Positions 1-8,887 of a stretch of 64,000 nt of DNA are shown here, one piece after another. The stretch is from the IMG/VR virus record IMGVR_UViG_3300027759_006101, positions 62,001-126,000 of that record; one strand, 5' to 3'. The position numbers and the translations under genes are program-made. Position 1 is the first letter of the stretch; each line of letters begins with the position of its first letter. The notes beneath the pieces were generated by a model, which worked only from the letters and a program-made list of their open reading frames with translations, made no database searches and was not told where the DNA came from. Origin of the DNA: a virus.

Positions 1-2334
1 GACTATAATAGTCTGAAGTATTCTGTAAATAGTACATTAGGTATGGGCTACACCACACTTAACTTACTTTTACGAAAAGGCACAAATCTAAATGAATCTT
101 TAGCTATGTTTGTTTTACGTGGAGATGATATCACGAGATTAGGATATCCATCAAGCGAACAGAGAGATTTGCTCCTTGATCAAATTATAGAGGCTAAACC
201 AGAATTACAATATTTTCAAGATCATACAAGTGTAATCAACTTAATCAGACGTGGTGAAGGAAATTTTTACTTACCGCAAATAGAAGAATATATTTATTCA
301 GGAATTGATGAAAGCAAAGTTTTAGAAGTTCTTTTTAAATTATTGTTACATGGTACTCCACAAGATAAAGTTGCATCATTATTATCTTTACTTCCTAACA
401 AATATAGACTAGCAGTTGCAATAAAAATAGATGAGTACAAAGATTTTGAAAACTTCTCTAAAATTATGGCTTCTAAACTGTATTCAAGCATATCTGAACA
501 TGATTTCAATAGTGAAACTTCTTTTCTTGCAAAATTAAAATCTTTCAAAACTTTTCTTGAACTAATTTACAGTAAAGGAGACGAATGTACTCCGCTTTTC
601 ATACAAATGGGGCTTGCAAAACCTGAAGTTATAATTAGATATTTAGAAAAAAATCCAGAAGACTTTGAAAAATTTTCTGAGGATATTTTAGATAGTCTTG
701 GTGCTGAAGTTAAAAATAAAGTTGTTAAAAATGGTGTTCAAGCAAAAACAAGAATACAAAATGATGGTTTTGCTGCTTTAGAAAAAGCACAATCAGAAAA
801 AGTTATTGAAGTTAAAAAAGCAACTGAAACTTCCCTTAACTGGGCATATGGTAAAAATCCAAATAAAGTGACTGCTCCTAATGGTATGTCTGAAAGTGAG
901 CTCAGACAGAAACAAAAAACAGATGAAGTTTTCGATAAATTTATGATTTCTTACGAAGACCGTATGAAGCAAGAATCACCTTTTGCTGGTGTCAGTGAAG
1001 AAAACATTGAAAAATATTCTGATCAAATGGTCATTATAGAGTTTAGCACTTGGGCTCTCAAAGATTTTATGAGAAGGAATAATATTCCTAAGTTGAAATT
1101 AGGTCCAGTTGATTTCACCGAAGAAAAATGGGGAGGATTATTTGTACCAAGATTTCCAACAAAGGATAGAGGTCCTGTTCCTGCAATCATTATCAAAACA
1201 GATATATGGCAACAATTAGCATATCACAAAGCATTAGCAGAAAATATAGGTATGGATGCTCAGCATTATCTTGAAGCAACAAAAAGACACGAAGTTGCTC
1301 ACGCCTTACAATATCTTCAGTCTGGTGATTTTTCATTGCAAGATTCTGTTGAATTAAATCCAGAATTAACTCCAGAAGAAGCATATATTGCAAACCCGTC
1401 AGAACTTTATGCAAGAGTTCACGGAGATATTCCTTATCTCTCTAAAATATTTGATGCTCATATTGGTAAATTAATGTCAGATCCAAAGATATATCAAGCA
1501 GCCAAAGAACAATGGATACTTGATATTCAAGACGAAATGGTTCACTTAATGTCTGGTGGCACTAACGCCAAAAGATTACTTGAGGATATGGAAACTGGCA
1601 GATTTGGTAGTTACACAACATCTACTGGTCAAACAATAAAATTATCAGATCCTCTTGAAGCAATTAATAAAATGTTGCAACGTCAAAGGAATAGATTAGA
1701 AATGATCTTCCATGAGACATTCCAAATTCAAGGAAGAAGAGATTATAGAAGAGGTTTAATAGGTAAAAAAAATCAACTTGCTAGACAAATTGAATCTTCT
1801 CCAATTGATAGTCCTGAAAGAACAAAATTAGAAAAAGAATTAAAAGAAGTGCAATCAAAATTAGTTGAATCTGGAAAAATGTTAATCTTTGACGTAAAGG
1901 ATGTTACTGAAGGAGTGATCGAAGGATACCTAGCAGATTACTTTGGTAAAATTGCAAAGGCCGTAGCAGATGGTTTGCTCACTACTGATGTTGTAAATCC
2001 AGAAGGTGAAGACAGAGTAAAAGAAAATGCTCTCTTGCGTGAAGATGCAAAAAAACAAGAGCCTCCAACAGCTAGAGATATAAAACAGCATTCAAGATTT
2101 CAAATTGAACAATCAGAACCTATCCCTAGTGGAAGAAAACTTGATGTTATATTGCCAAGGTATAAGGGTGAAGGAATGCCACCTGGAAATTTCCCTGGTT
2201 TTGAAAACGCTGAACAAGATGACAAGCAAGTTGATATTACTATAGAAAGAGAGCAAGAAGAAACAGAAGAAAAGACTGCTAGTGTCTACAACCATAGAAT
2301 ATCAATCAAACAAAAAGTCTTCTCCAAGTATTAA
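1..2334 (+). CDS. Large protein with HExxH zinc-metallopeptidase motif, 5' end outside window
   Basis: The reading frame is open from base 1, so the gene probably starts upstream; the first ATG inside the window is at 43 (763 residues from there). The N-terminal 250 residues are helical and repeat-like. A zincin motif HEVAH lies at 1288-1302, about residue 416 from that ATG. It is followed about 35 residues later by a Glu-containing segment (NPSELYARVHG) that could supply the third zinc ligand, as in gluzincins. The C-terminus is charged and ends with KTASVYNHR..., which resembles the YNHKLAQ start of the protein at 53184. The size, the solenoid-like N-terminus and the peptidase motif suggest a virion or co-injected protein; that is inference. 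The gene converges on the sigma gene to its right and overlaps it by about 33 bases, with no terminator visible. Confidence 0.7.
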   Translation, partial: DYNSLKYSVNSTLGMGYTTLNLLLRKGTNLNESLAMFVLRGDDITRLGYPSSEQRDLLLDQIIEAKPELQYFQDHTSVINLIRRGEGNFYLPQIEEYIYSGIDESKVLEVLFKLLLHGTPQDKVASLLSLLPNKYRLAVAIKIDEYKDFENFSKIMASKLYSSISEHDFNSETSFLAKLKSFKTFLELIYSKGDECTPLFIQMGLAKPEVIIRYLEKNPEDFEKFSEDILDSLGAEVKNKVVKNGVQAKTRIQNDGFAALEKAQSEKVIEVKKATETSLNWAYGKNPNKVTAPNGMSESELRQKQKTDEVFDKFMISYEDRMKQESPFAGVSEENIEKYSDQMVIIEFSTWALKDFMRRNNIPKLKLGPVDFTEEKWGGLFVPRFPTKDRGPVPAIIIKTDIWQQLAYHKALAENIGMDAQHYLEATKRHEVAHALQYLQSGDFSLQDSVELNPELTPEEAYIANPSELYARVHGDIPYLSKIFDAHIGKLMSDPKIYQAAKEQWILDIQDEMVHLMSGGTNAKRLLEDMETGRFGSYTTSTGQTIKLSDPLEAINKMLQRQRNRLEMIFHETFQIQGRRDYRRGLIGKKNQLARQIESSPIDSPERTKLEKELKEVQSKLVESGKMLIFDVKDVTEGVIEGYLADYFGKIAKAVADGLLTTDVVNPEGEDRVKENALLREDAKKQEPPTARDIKQHSRFQIEQSEPIPSGRKLDVILPRYKGEGMPPGNFPGFENAEQDDKQVDITIEREQEETEEKTASVYNHRISIKQKVFSKY

Positions 2335-2868
2335 CTTCATTTCTTCAAGAGCTTTTGAAAGTCTTTTAGAAAAAGCACCTTGAGTAATCCCTAAAGTTTG
2401 TGCGCATTCTTTTTGGTCTAACCCATCAAAGAAATAGACTTGGATTACTTCTCTATTTTTTTCGCTCAATTGTTCTAAAGCTTGATGTATACAAATTGCA
2501 TTGTCAATTTTATTGAAAGGATCTTGAGCTTCTTCTGGGAAGTAATCATCATTAGATAATTCTTCTTTTGGAAAATATTTATCAGTTGAGTATCTAAATA
2601 AATTGATGTCTATTCTTGTCGATAAGAAATAAGAAAAATAAGATAATTTAGGATCGTATTGTTCAATTAATTTTCTTAAAACAAAAATACAGTCACTTAA
2701 TATATCTTCTCTATGTAATGAAAGGCGAGATTCTTTTTGAATTATTCTTTTTACAGATGAAATAAAAAGTGGCTTATAAAATTCATATAATTCAAAAAGC
2801 GCAGAATCATTTCCAGCTTTGTACTTATATAAAAGCTTATTTATTTCATCGTAATTATTCTCGGCCAT
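2302..2868 (-). CDS. Sigma-70 family RNA polymerase sigma factor (small, ECF-like)
   Basis: 188 residues. The N-terminal half has the helical pattern of sigma region 2 (ALFELYEFYKPLF, then EDILSDCIFVLRKLIEQYDP). The C-terminal part is a region 4 helix-turn-helix: LSEKNREVIQVYFFDGL followed by CAQTLGITQGAFSKRLSKAL. No region 1.1 or region 3 is visible, so it is the short two-domain type. It would redirect host RNA polymerase to phage promoters. It is the last gene of the long minus-strand block, 7 bases after the probable delta subunit gene. The start is the ATG at 2868. No RNA polymerase core genes are in the window. Confidence 0.85.
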   Translation of the reverse strand: MAENNYDEINKLLYKYKAGNDSALFELYEFYKPLFISSVKRIIQKESRLSLHREDILSDCIFVLRKLIEQYDPKLSYFSYFLSTRIDINLFRYSTDKYFPKEELSNDDYFPEEAQDPFNKIDNAICIHQALEQLSEKNREVIQVYFFDGLDQKECAQTLGITQGAFSKRLSKALEEMKLILGEDFLFD

Positions 2869-2875
2869 ACAAGAA

Positions 2876-3877
2876 TTATACAGAGGCGAGTTTTGAAATT
2901 AATATTGGCACTGAATGATTGGCAGATCCACTGGTTCTTAAATCAACAATACTGTCAACAAGTAAAGTTATCATTTTTGAATACTGCTCAGAGCTATACA
3001 TATTTTCTTTGCTTGATTGTATGCGAATTCTTATAGGATTTTGAACTTTTACTACAAATGTAGGTTCCTTGTATTCATCATTTAAATACTTACCTAATAT
3101 GTCACGTAACTCAACAATTTCTTGAACTTCTGATAAAGGATGAAATTTTTTATTAGTTTCTGAAATAATAAGCATGAAATTCAGTTGGCTTAATAAAACA
3201 AGTAAGAATCCTTGTTCTCCCATAGAGTCAATAAGAAGATCTATTTTTGTTAAGCAATAATCTAAATTCTTATTCATCAGTTGTTCGATAAATTCGAATA
3301 TGTCGCATTCTTCATTGAAAGAGGCGTTTTGTATGTCACGTAAAAAAATCTTATCTGTGTAGGAAATTATTTTTTCTAATTCCTTAAAAAGAATATCAAT
3401 ATCATAGCAGATAATTTCTTTCTTGCTTCCAGATTGTTTTGATTTTATGCGTAAGACAGGGCATATTTCTAAAAGGTGATTTAAAGTTTCGCCGTTTATA
3501 TTTGCATTGTTTTTCAAAACATAATTATTTATATGACGTTTGAGAGCGTTAGTATCTCCCGCAAGAGGATAGCTACAATCGAAAATCAAGTTATTCTTTT
3601 TGGCTTTAGCTATAAGAGACAATCTTCCATCAAAGCTGTCGTCATCATATAAAATGACGTGTTTTATCCCTAGCTTTTCACTCTTTTCTTGAATAAGTTT
3701 TATGTCTTCATTTGTAATTTTTGTATGGACATATAAATTATCACTATCAAAAAATTTAGAATAGTTATTTATTATTTTATCTACATCATTGTCAAACAGA
3801 AGAACAAGATCAGGGAATTCTTCTCTAATCTTGTTCAGCGATATGGTAGTTGATCCGTAATAAATTCGTGGAAACAT
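2876..3877 (-). CDS. holA: Probable DNA polymerase III delta subunit (clamp loader, HolA-like)
   Basis: 333 residues from the ATG at 3877, which follows the dnaN stop directly (TAAaATG). A longer frame to 3922 would overlap dnaN and is less likely. The start (FPRIYYGSTTISLNKI), a middle domain with a Rossmann-like strand pattern, and a helical C-terminal third (IFEFIEQLMNKNLDYCLTKI, then LLVLLSQLNFML) fit the delta collar-domain pattern of HolA. There is no Walker A motif, as expected for delta. Its position directly after the sliding clamp gene supports the call. Identity is by pattern only; a divergent protein of another kind is possible. Confidence 0.6.
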   Translation of the reverse strand: MFPRIYYGSTTISLNKIREEFPDLVLLFDNDVDKIINNYSKFFDSDNLYVHTKITNEDIKLIQEKSEKLGIKHVILYDDDSFDGRLSLIAKAKKNNLIFDCSYPLAGDTNALKRHINNYVLKNNANINGETLNHLLEICPVLRIKSKQSGSKKEIICYDIDILFKELEKIISYTDKIFLRDIQNASFNEECDIFEFIEQLMNKNLDYCLTKIDLLIDSMGEQGFLLVLLSQLNFMLIISETNKKFHPLSEVQEIVELRDILGKYLNDEYKEPTFVVKVQNPIRIRIQSSKENMYSSEQYSKMITLLVDSIVDLRTSGSANHSVPILISKLASV

Positions 3878-3878
3878 T

Positions 3879-4976
3879 TTAGTCCATTGGAAAAAGGATA
3901 TGCTTGAAATTTTCAGCTTCAAGCATTAACAAAATAAAATCATTATGTTTAATAAAATTGAGTCTTAACTTTTTACCATCTAACAATTCTAAAACTCTGA
4001 TTAGATGAGAAGACACATATGATACGGATAAAACTTCATAATTTTCAACTTCTATGGTATCAACGACAGCATTTTTTTCATTACTTGTTGCTGAAACTAT
4101 AAGCTTATTGATGTCTAAGGTCAAGTTTATCATATGAGAATTGGCAATACTTGATACGAACTTGACACTCTTAACTAATGCATCTTTTTCCAAATCCAGA
4201 GATAAAAAGAAACTATCACTAAAAAACTGATTGAAATTAGAAAATATTTTTTCGTAATTATTCTTCTCAAGACTACAAGAAAGTTCTCCGCCATCCCAAG
4301 TTAAATAAAGTTTATTATTAAAGAGTGAAAAAACGACTCCTGGTATTTTGTCAATATAGTAAAGAATTACATCTGAGATAGTTTTAGAAATCAAGTAAGA
4401 TGACTGCAATTCGTACTTTTTACCAAATACACTTATTCTATGTTTATCAGAAGATTGAGTGTTAATTTTACCATCTTCAAAAAACCAAAGTATAGAAGTA
4501 TAAGGATGTTCATCAAAATCAGGAGCGCATGAAAAAGAAGTCATTTTAATGCTGTGAACAAAATCTTCTACTGTAATTTCCAAAGTTTCTTCATTATTTG
4601 AAAAACTAATTACAAAATTATCTACAGGAACAGTTGCTAAAGATACTCTGGTTTTCTTGTTACCAAATATAAGCAAATTGTCTTCAGGATTGTAAATAAA
4701 TTGAACTTCTTCTGTTGGAAAGTTACTAAGTGCATTAAAAAATGAAGAGATGTCCAATCCAAAAGTACCATTTTCTGTAGATTGAACATTCTTAAGTAAA
4801 AATTTTGAACTGCAGAAATTATTCTCTGACTGGACATAAAGTTTTCCATCAATTGCGTGAAAAATAAGACTACTTGACGCAGCTTTATTCTCACGCATTG
4901 AAAGCTTTGATTTTTCAACTTTATTCAGTAATGCAAAACATACAAGATGCTGTGCCTTATTCAACTTAAATTTCAA
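3879..4976 (-). CDS. dnaN: DNA polymerase III beta sliding clamp (DnaN)
   Basis: 365 residues, matching the usual clamp length of about 366. The start is chosen as TTG at 4976, overlapping the purA stop as TTGA, with AAGGA 8 bases upstream; this gives an N-terminus MKFKLNKAQ like bacterial DnaN (MKF...). The middle-domain motif SSDKHRISVFG matches the ATDGHRL-type signature. The C-terminus (FILLMLEAENFKHILFPMD) matches the end of DnaN, where partner peptides bind. It should form a dimeric ring that tethers the DnaE polymerase to DNA. The longer ATG frame from 5036 would run deep into purA. Identification is strong for fold and context, though sequence similarity looks low. Confidence 0.85.
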   Translation of the reverse strand: MKFKLNKAQHLVCFALLNKVEKSKLSMRENKAASSSLIFHAIDGKLYVQSENNFCSSKFLLKNVQSTENGTFGLDISSFFNALSNFPTEEVQFIYNPEDNLLIFGNKKTRVSLATVPVDNFVISFSNNEETLEITVEDFVHSIKMTSFSCAPDFDEHPYTSILWFFEDGKINTQSSDKHRISVFGKKYELQSSYLISKTISDVILYYIDKIPGVVFSLFNNKLYLTWDGGELSCSLEKNNYEKIFSNFNQFFSDSFFLSLDLEKDALVKSVKFVSSIANSHMINLTLDINKLIVSATSNEKNAVVDTIEVENYEVLSVSYVSSHLIRVLELLDGKKLRLNFIKHNDFILLMLEAENFKHILFPMD

Positions 4977-5968
4977 TGTAGTTGTCCTTGGAATTGGATA
5001 AATATACCAGGAAGTACCATACCAACTTCTTTCCAAATATTAGAAACAAATGTATCTTCATTTGCACAAGAAATCAACATATTGTTTTCGTAATAATTCC
5101 AAGCACTGTCAACTTGTCGAAGAACATCCATTTTGTTGACAACAAGCTTAGTGACACCATTCATTTGACAAGCAGTTATAACTTCTTGGATGTTTAGCCA
5201 GTCAATTTGTCTTGGTCGTCCTGTCGTGGCTCCATACTCTTGCCCAATTTCTCTGAGCTGCTCAAATCGCTCGTCATCTTTTTGGTATCCTTTAGCTCCA
5301 ACATAGGTAGAATAACACTTGATAACCCCGATAACATCCCGTACTTGCTTATAATTGAAACCATTATTTAATACTGCTCCTACTCCGGTGTTTGAAGAAG
5401 TGACATAAGGATAATCACCAAAATCAATGTCAAGCCAATATCCTTGAGCACCTTCAGCTAAAAATTTTTTTGGGGAAGAATGAATTAGACTGTACATATC
5501 AACGAGATATGGTGCTAATTCTGGAACATCTTTAGCACGAAGACCTGTACGACCAACTTTGTCTTTATAACAAGGGCCATTTCCAGTTCGAGTTGTTCCA
5601 ATAGTTGTATCTTTGGAATCTTCGTCAATATGTTCTTGAGTAATTATATGGGCGTTTTCTGCAATCTTCAGAAGCGTTGTGTCAAATCCAAATCCTTCAA
5701 GATACGCAAGTTCGTCAAATAATTTTTGCGTATTGATAACACAACCATTACCGATGACACTAGGAATGCCATGCAGAATACCACAAGGAACCAAATGTGT
5801 AACAATTTTCTCTCCATTGAGGTAAATTGTATGACCGGCATTTCCTCCACCGTTAAAACGGACAACGTAGTCATACTCACCTGATGCAGCCATTTGATTG
5901 GCTATTTTGCCTTTTCCTTCATCGCCATACTGCATACCGATAACTACATCAACAATTGAAGTTTCCAT
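4973..5968 (-). CDS. purA: Adenylosuccinate synthetase, short PurA/PurZ type
   Basis: 331 residues, much shorter than bacterial PurA (about 430) and close to archaeal PurA and phage PurZ. It would join IMP (or dGMP, for PurZ) with aspartate using GTP or ATP. The P-loop-like start GMQYGDEGKGK keeps the Asp that is catalytic in PurA and that is replaced in characterised PurZ enzymes. Also present are GGGNAGHT with the catalytic His, GTTRTGNGPCYKDKVGR, AEGAQGYWLDID, the TSSNTGVGA loop, ATTGRPRQIDW and the base-recognition motif NKMDVL. The retained Asp favours adenylosuccinate synthesis from IMP. It lies between a small tag-bearing gene and dnaN, and its stop overlaps the dnaN start. Its role is probably purine supply; see findings for the Z-DNA question. 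Confidence 0.9.
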   Translation of the reverse strand: METSIVDVVIGMQYGDEGKGKIANQMAASGEYDYVVRFNGGGNAGHTIYLNGEKIVTHLVPCGILHGIPSVIGNGCVINTQKLFDELAYLEGFGFDTTLLKIAENAHIITQEHIDEDSKDTTIGTTRTGNGPCYKDKVGRTGLRAKDVPELAPYLVDMYSLIHSSPKKFLAEGAQGYWLDIDFGDYPYVTSSNTGVGAVLNNGFNYKQVRDVIGVIKCYSTYVGAKGYQKDDERFEQLREIGQEYGATTGRPRQIDWLNIQEVITACQMNGVTKLVVNKMDVLRQVDSAWNYYENNMLISCANEDTFVSNIWKEVGMVLPGIFIQFQGQLH

Positions 5969-6006
5969 ATGCGTATCTTACTACATTGCAAGATTAATGG
6001 CAAGAG

Positions 6007-6630
6007 TTACAATTCTATATCTTTTTCTTCGTCAAAAAACTCTCTATCATCCACACCATTGAATTGAACATCAACGTGGGCATCAGGGAATTTAAGTCTT
6101 ATTTTGCTTATTGCTGCTTCTGTGTCGTAATCTTCTAATGGTAAATTAGTGGTGAAAACAACATCGTGAGAAATTTCTTCAGCATCTTCTTCCTCACTAT
6201 ACATATTCTCTAACCCAGGAATTGAAAGTTGGTCTGTTAGCAATTTGCCTTCTTTGTCAGAACCTTTTGATAGTGCTTTGAAAGATAAAGGGTCCATAAA
6301 GAAGAATTTCCAAACACCATTTTCAGGAAATAATAAAATTTGAGGATAAAGCTCAAAATGCCTTCTTGTTCCTTTGGATCTTTCAACAAGTTGTTCCATA
6401 GGATCTTTTGTTGGATCAACAGTAAACTTTTCATCACCAAGAATATCTATTGGATCTCTTCTTTCTTTTCTTGATTTAGTAAGTACAAAATCTGATAATG
6501 TTTCGGGATTTTTATATACTGTATCAAAGTCCAAATCAGATGGATCTATGGCAAGTTTAGTCAACTTATCTGCCAATTTGTGTCTTCCAATACTGTCTAA
6601 AAAAGAAGCAACTCTTAATAGTATTTGCAT
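6007..6630 (-). CDS. Unknown protein with N-terminal 'LADKLT' tag
   Basis: 207 residues, not recognised. The first 28 residues (LLRVASFLDSIGRHKLADKLT) match the terminal tag seen at the ends of the two giant proteins at 12637 and 15485 and at the start of the protein at 58255. The rest is acidic, with an Asp/Glu-rich stretch near residue 145 and an acidic C-terminus. It sits between the SigH-like sigma gene (stop 4 bases upstream) and purA. No catalytic motif is seen. The tag suggests that it goes to the same place as the virion-like tagged proteins, despite lying among replication genes. Confidence 0.7.
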   Translation of the reverse strand: MQILLRVASFLDSIGRHKLADKLTKLAIDPSDLDFDTVYKNPETLSDFVLTKSRKERRDPIDILGDEKFTVDPTKDPMEQLVERSKGTRRHFELYPQILLFPENGVWKFFFMDPLSFKALSKGSDKEGKLLTDQLSIPGLENMYSEEEDAEEISHDVVFTTNLPLEDYDTEAAISKIRLKFPDAHVDVQFNGVDDREFFDEEKDIEL

Positions 6631-6633
6631 AAT

Positions 6634-7317
6634 CTATTTTTTAGGTAGCTTGTGAGATACATCCTGTTTTTCGTCTTCTTTAAATTGAGTATAGACTTCA
6701 GAAGCTTTTTTTCTAATTCTTGTAAGTGCGTTGTCTACACATTTAGCTGGAACTTGTAGCGTTTGAGAAATTTCTTTGTATGATGAGTTTTGGCCATACT
6801 CAACAAAAATTTCCGCTTCTAATGATGTTAATTTATTTAAAAGCATTGTTGAATTGATTTCAAGTTCTTCTCTTACAATTATATCTTCAACTAGATTGAC
6901 TTCAGGAGATTCATCGAAGGGGTTTTTCTTATCAGGTATGTAATCTCCAAGTGAATGAAAATTGCCATCATCATTTAATATAAATGGAGCATCTAAAGAA
7001 ACTGAATCATTCAACGCTGAATTTTTCATTCTTTTTGCCGATGCTATGGCTGTTGCTAAATGTCTCTTGCAAACAAGATTGACACAAAAGTTTTTAAATG
7101 TAGTGTCTTTGGTGCAATCATAGGAATTTACAGCTTTAAATACACCTAATCTCAATTCTTGCATCACATCTTCTTTATCTCCGCCAACAATAAAAAAGTG
7201 AGGTGCAATTTTCTTGAGATCTGGTTCTACCATCTTGAGCAGTCTTTTAAATGCTGCTTGATTTCCCGCTTTTGCTCTATTTACTAATCTGACTATTCTA
7301 AAATCTTCGGTTGCCAT
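6634..7317 (-). CDS. SigH-like RNA polymerase sigma factor
   Basis: 227 residues from the ATG at 7317, chosen because GGGAG lies 6 bases upstream; an upstream start at 7344 is less likely. Region 2 (FIVGGDKEDVMQELRLGVFKAV, then FKNFCVNLVCKRHLATAIASAKR) resembles Bacillus SigH (FIVG-ADREDL-QEG--GLFKAI). An acidic linker with SLDAPF follows. Region 4 (LTSLEAEIFVEYGQNSSYKEISQ, then VDNALTRIRKKA) again matches the SigH style. It likely directs a set of phage promoters. It follows the clamp-loader gene by 36 bases. Confidence 0.88.
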   Translation of the reverse strand: MATEDFRIVRLVNRAKAGNQAAFKRLLKMVEPDLKKIAPHFFIVGGDKEDVMQELRLGVFKAVNSYDCTKDTTFKNFCVNLVCKRHLATAIASAKRMKNSALNDSVSLDAPFILNDDGNFHSLGDYIPDKKNPFDESPEVNLVEDIIVREELEINSTMLLNKLTSLEAEIFVEYGQNSSYKEISQTLQVPAKCVDNALTRIRKKASEVYTQFKEDEKQDVSHKLPKK

Positions 7318-7353
7318 CAAAACTCCCGAAGGCACTTTCTTCACTACATCTTT

Positions 7354-8415
7354 TTACGCATTTTCTTTTTCAGCGTATCTTTCAATTGTTTTGAGAACAC
7401 CTGTTGTTGCTACAATGTCCTCAGAAACCGTTTGCCTTATGTCTTTTGTAATGTTATACAGTTGTTCTGCAATATCAATAAGCAACAAAGTATTTACAGA
7501 TCTTGCTATATTTTCTATATCAACATCTCTTTCAACCTTTTTGGTCTTAATAACAACATACCTAAATGCTTCAATGAAATTTTGAGATGTTTCAAGCAGC
7601 AAATTACTTAGGCTTCTACCTTCAGAGTGAGATGCTTGGATAATACGGAAGGCATTAGCATAATTTTTTTGAATTATAGCGTAAGACAAATCAATAGAAA
7701 GTTGTTTGGGTGATCTGTCAAGTAACTCTCTAATATTATCTTCTGATATATCATTCATAGAAGCTTGTTCAAGAATAGAAAGAGCAGTTCTGGCACTTCC
7801 TTCGGCATCAGAAGCAATAAGATTCAATGCTTCATCATCATAAACAAGATTTTCTTTCTCGCAAACTTCACCTAATAATTCAACTAAATTTTGTTTATTC
7901 AATTTTTTCATCAAGAATGTTTGACAACGAGTATGAATAGCACGGAGAATTTTATGTGGGTCAGTTGTGCAAAAGAAAAACTTTACATAACTTGGCGGTT
8001 CTTCAGTAAGCTTGATAAGAGATGTTTGAGCTTGAGTGGTGAGCATCTGAGCTTCATCAAGAATAAAAATCTTATACTTACCTAAAGTTGGAGCAAGACG
8101 TGACAATTGAACAACATTTTCACGTATATGATCAACACCATTGTTTACTGCACAATTAATTTCATAAACATCTGGATGCTCATCGTTCAATACCATTTCT
8201 TTCAAATCAGCTTGTTCACTATTACAAAGAAGATGAGCTGAAGCAACACGAGCAAGAGTTGTCTTACCAGTACCAGGAGGGCCTGCAAAAATATAGGCGT
8301 GAGTAGTCCTATTATTCTTGATCTGTGTCTCAAGAATTTCTGCTGATTTGCTGCCCTTTATGTCTTTAAATGTTTTAGGGCGGTATTTATTGTAATAGCT
8401 TTGACTAATCATCAT
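7354..8415 (-). CDS. dnaX: DnaX-like clamp loader ATPase (gamma/tau type)
   Basis: 353 residues. It starts with YYNKYRPKTFKDIKG as in DnaX/RFC. Walker A is GPPGTGKTT, Walker B is the DEAQ form (FILDEAQML), sensor 1 is FFFCTTDP and the SRC-like arginine-finger motif is HTRCQTF. The zinc module normally found between Walker A and B of bacterial DnaX (four Cys) is absent, and the C-terminal tau extension is missing, so it is gamma-like. It would load the DnaN ring together with delta; no separate delta-prime gene is seen. The ATG overlaps the stop of the upstream gene; there are two adjacent Met codons (8415, 8412). Confidence 0.92.
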   Translation of the reverse strand: MMISQSYYNKYRPKTFKDIKGSKSAEILETQIKNNRTTHAYIFAGPPGTGKTTLARVASAHLLCNSEQADLKEMVLNDEHPDVYEINCAVNNGVDHIRENVVQLSRLAPTLGKYKIFILDEAQMLTTQAQTSLIKLTEEPPSYVKFFFCTTDPHKILRAIHTRCQTFLMKKLNKQNLVELLGEVCEKENLVYDDEALNLIASDAEGSARTALSILEQASMNDISEDNIRELLDRSPKQLSIDLSYAIIQKNYANAFRIIQASHSEGRSLSNLLLETSQNFIEAFRYVVIKTKKVERDVDIENIARSVNTLLLIDIAEQLYNITKDIRQTVSEDIVATTGVLKTIERYAEKENA

Positions 8416-8887
8416 CTTCCATCGGTAAAATTAAAGGTAAAGCGTGAGAGCCTTCTAACAAAGAAGGCAATCCATCTTTCAGCATCCAATAAGGACCAAT
8501 TCCAGCTCTTACAAAATATTCTGTAATAAACCCATAGTCCTGAACATCGAACGAACGAATTTTACCATCTTGTGAAGGACTGATGGAGTATAAACAACGA
8601 AAAATGATCCATTCTTTTTTAGATTGTTCTAATTCTTCCCATAGATCAGACCACACACCAAGACAATAAATTTTGCCGTTACCAAGAGATTGCAAAATTC
8701 CCCTAGCCCAAGATTGAGTTAGCCCCGACATAATATATGGCGGGGCATTCTTTCCTTTATATCCATCCATTTCTACAAAGTGAACTAAATCTAAATTTAC
8801 ATATCCAATGAATGGATAGTATTTAGAAACTAGTTTTTCTGCAATATCTTTGCATTCTTCGGACTCTATAAATTCTGGTTCACTCAT
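8405..8887 (-). CDS. Putative phage metallopeptidase homologue with lost zinc site
   Basis: 160 residues. The layout (CKDIAEKLVSKYYP at the N-terminus, then a strand region, then a helix followed by DGKIRSFDVQDYGFI and RAGIGPYW) resembles the small phage putative-metallopeptidase family, whose active helix carries HELxH followed by a 'hDv-dF' segment. Here the corresponding helix reads EWIIFRCLYSI, so both His and the Glu are missing. If the relation is right, it is a non-catalytic member. The start overlaps the upstream stop as ATGA. Family assignment is by eye only. Confidence 0.5.
   Translation of the reverse strand: MSEPEFIESEECKDIAEKLVSKYYPFIGYVNLDLVHFVEMDGYKGKNAPPYIMSGLTQSWARGILQSLGNGKIYCLGVWSDLWEELEQSKKEWIIFRCLYSISPSQDGKIRSFDVQDYGFITEYFVRAGIGPYWMLKDGLPSLLEGSHALPLILPMEDDD

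Noticed and set aside
24-34. Third copy of TGTAAATAGTA as an operator
   Set aside because: It lies inside an open coding frame with no gene start near it, so chance in AT-rich DNA is more likely.
4977-5036. ATG start of dnaN at 5036
   Set aside because: It overlaps purA by about 60 bases; the TTG at 4976 has AAGGA, couples to the purA stop and gives the usual clamp N-terminus.
4973-5968. Direct call of PurZ and a Z-modified genome
   Set aside because: The catalytic Asp of PurA is kept, and no DatZ, MazZ or PolA-type DpoZ was recognised in the window.
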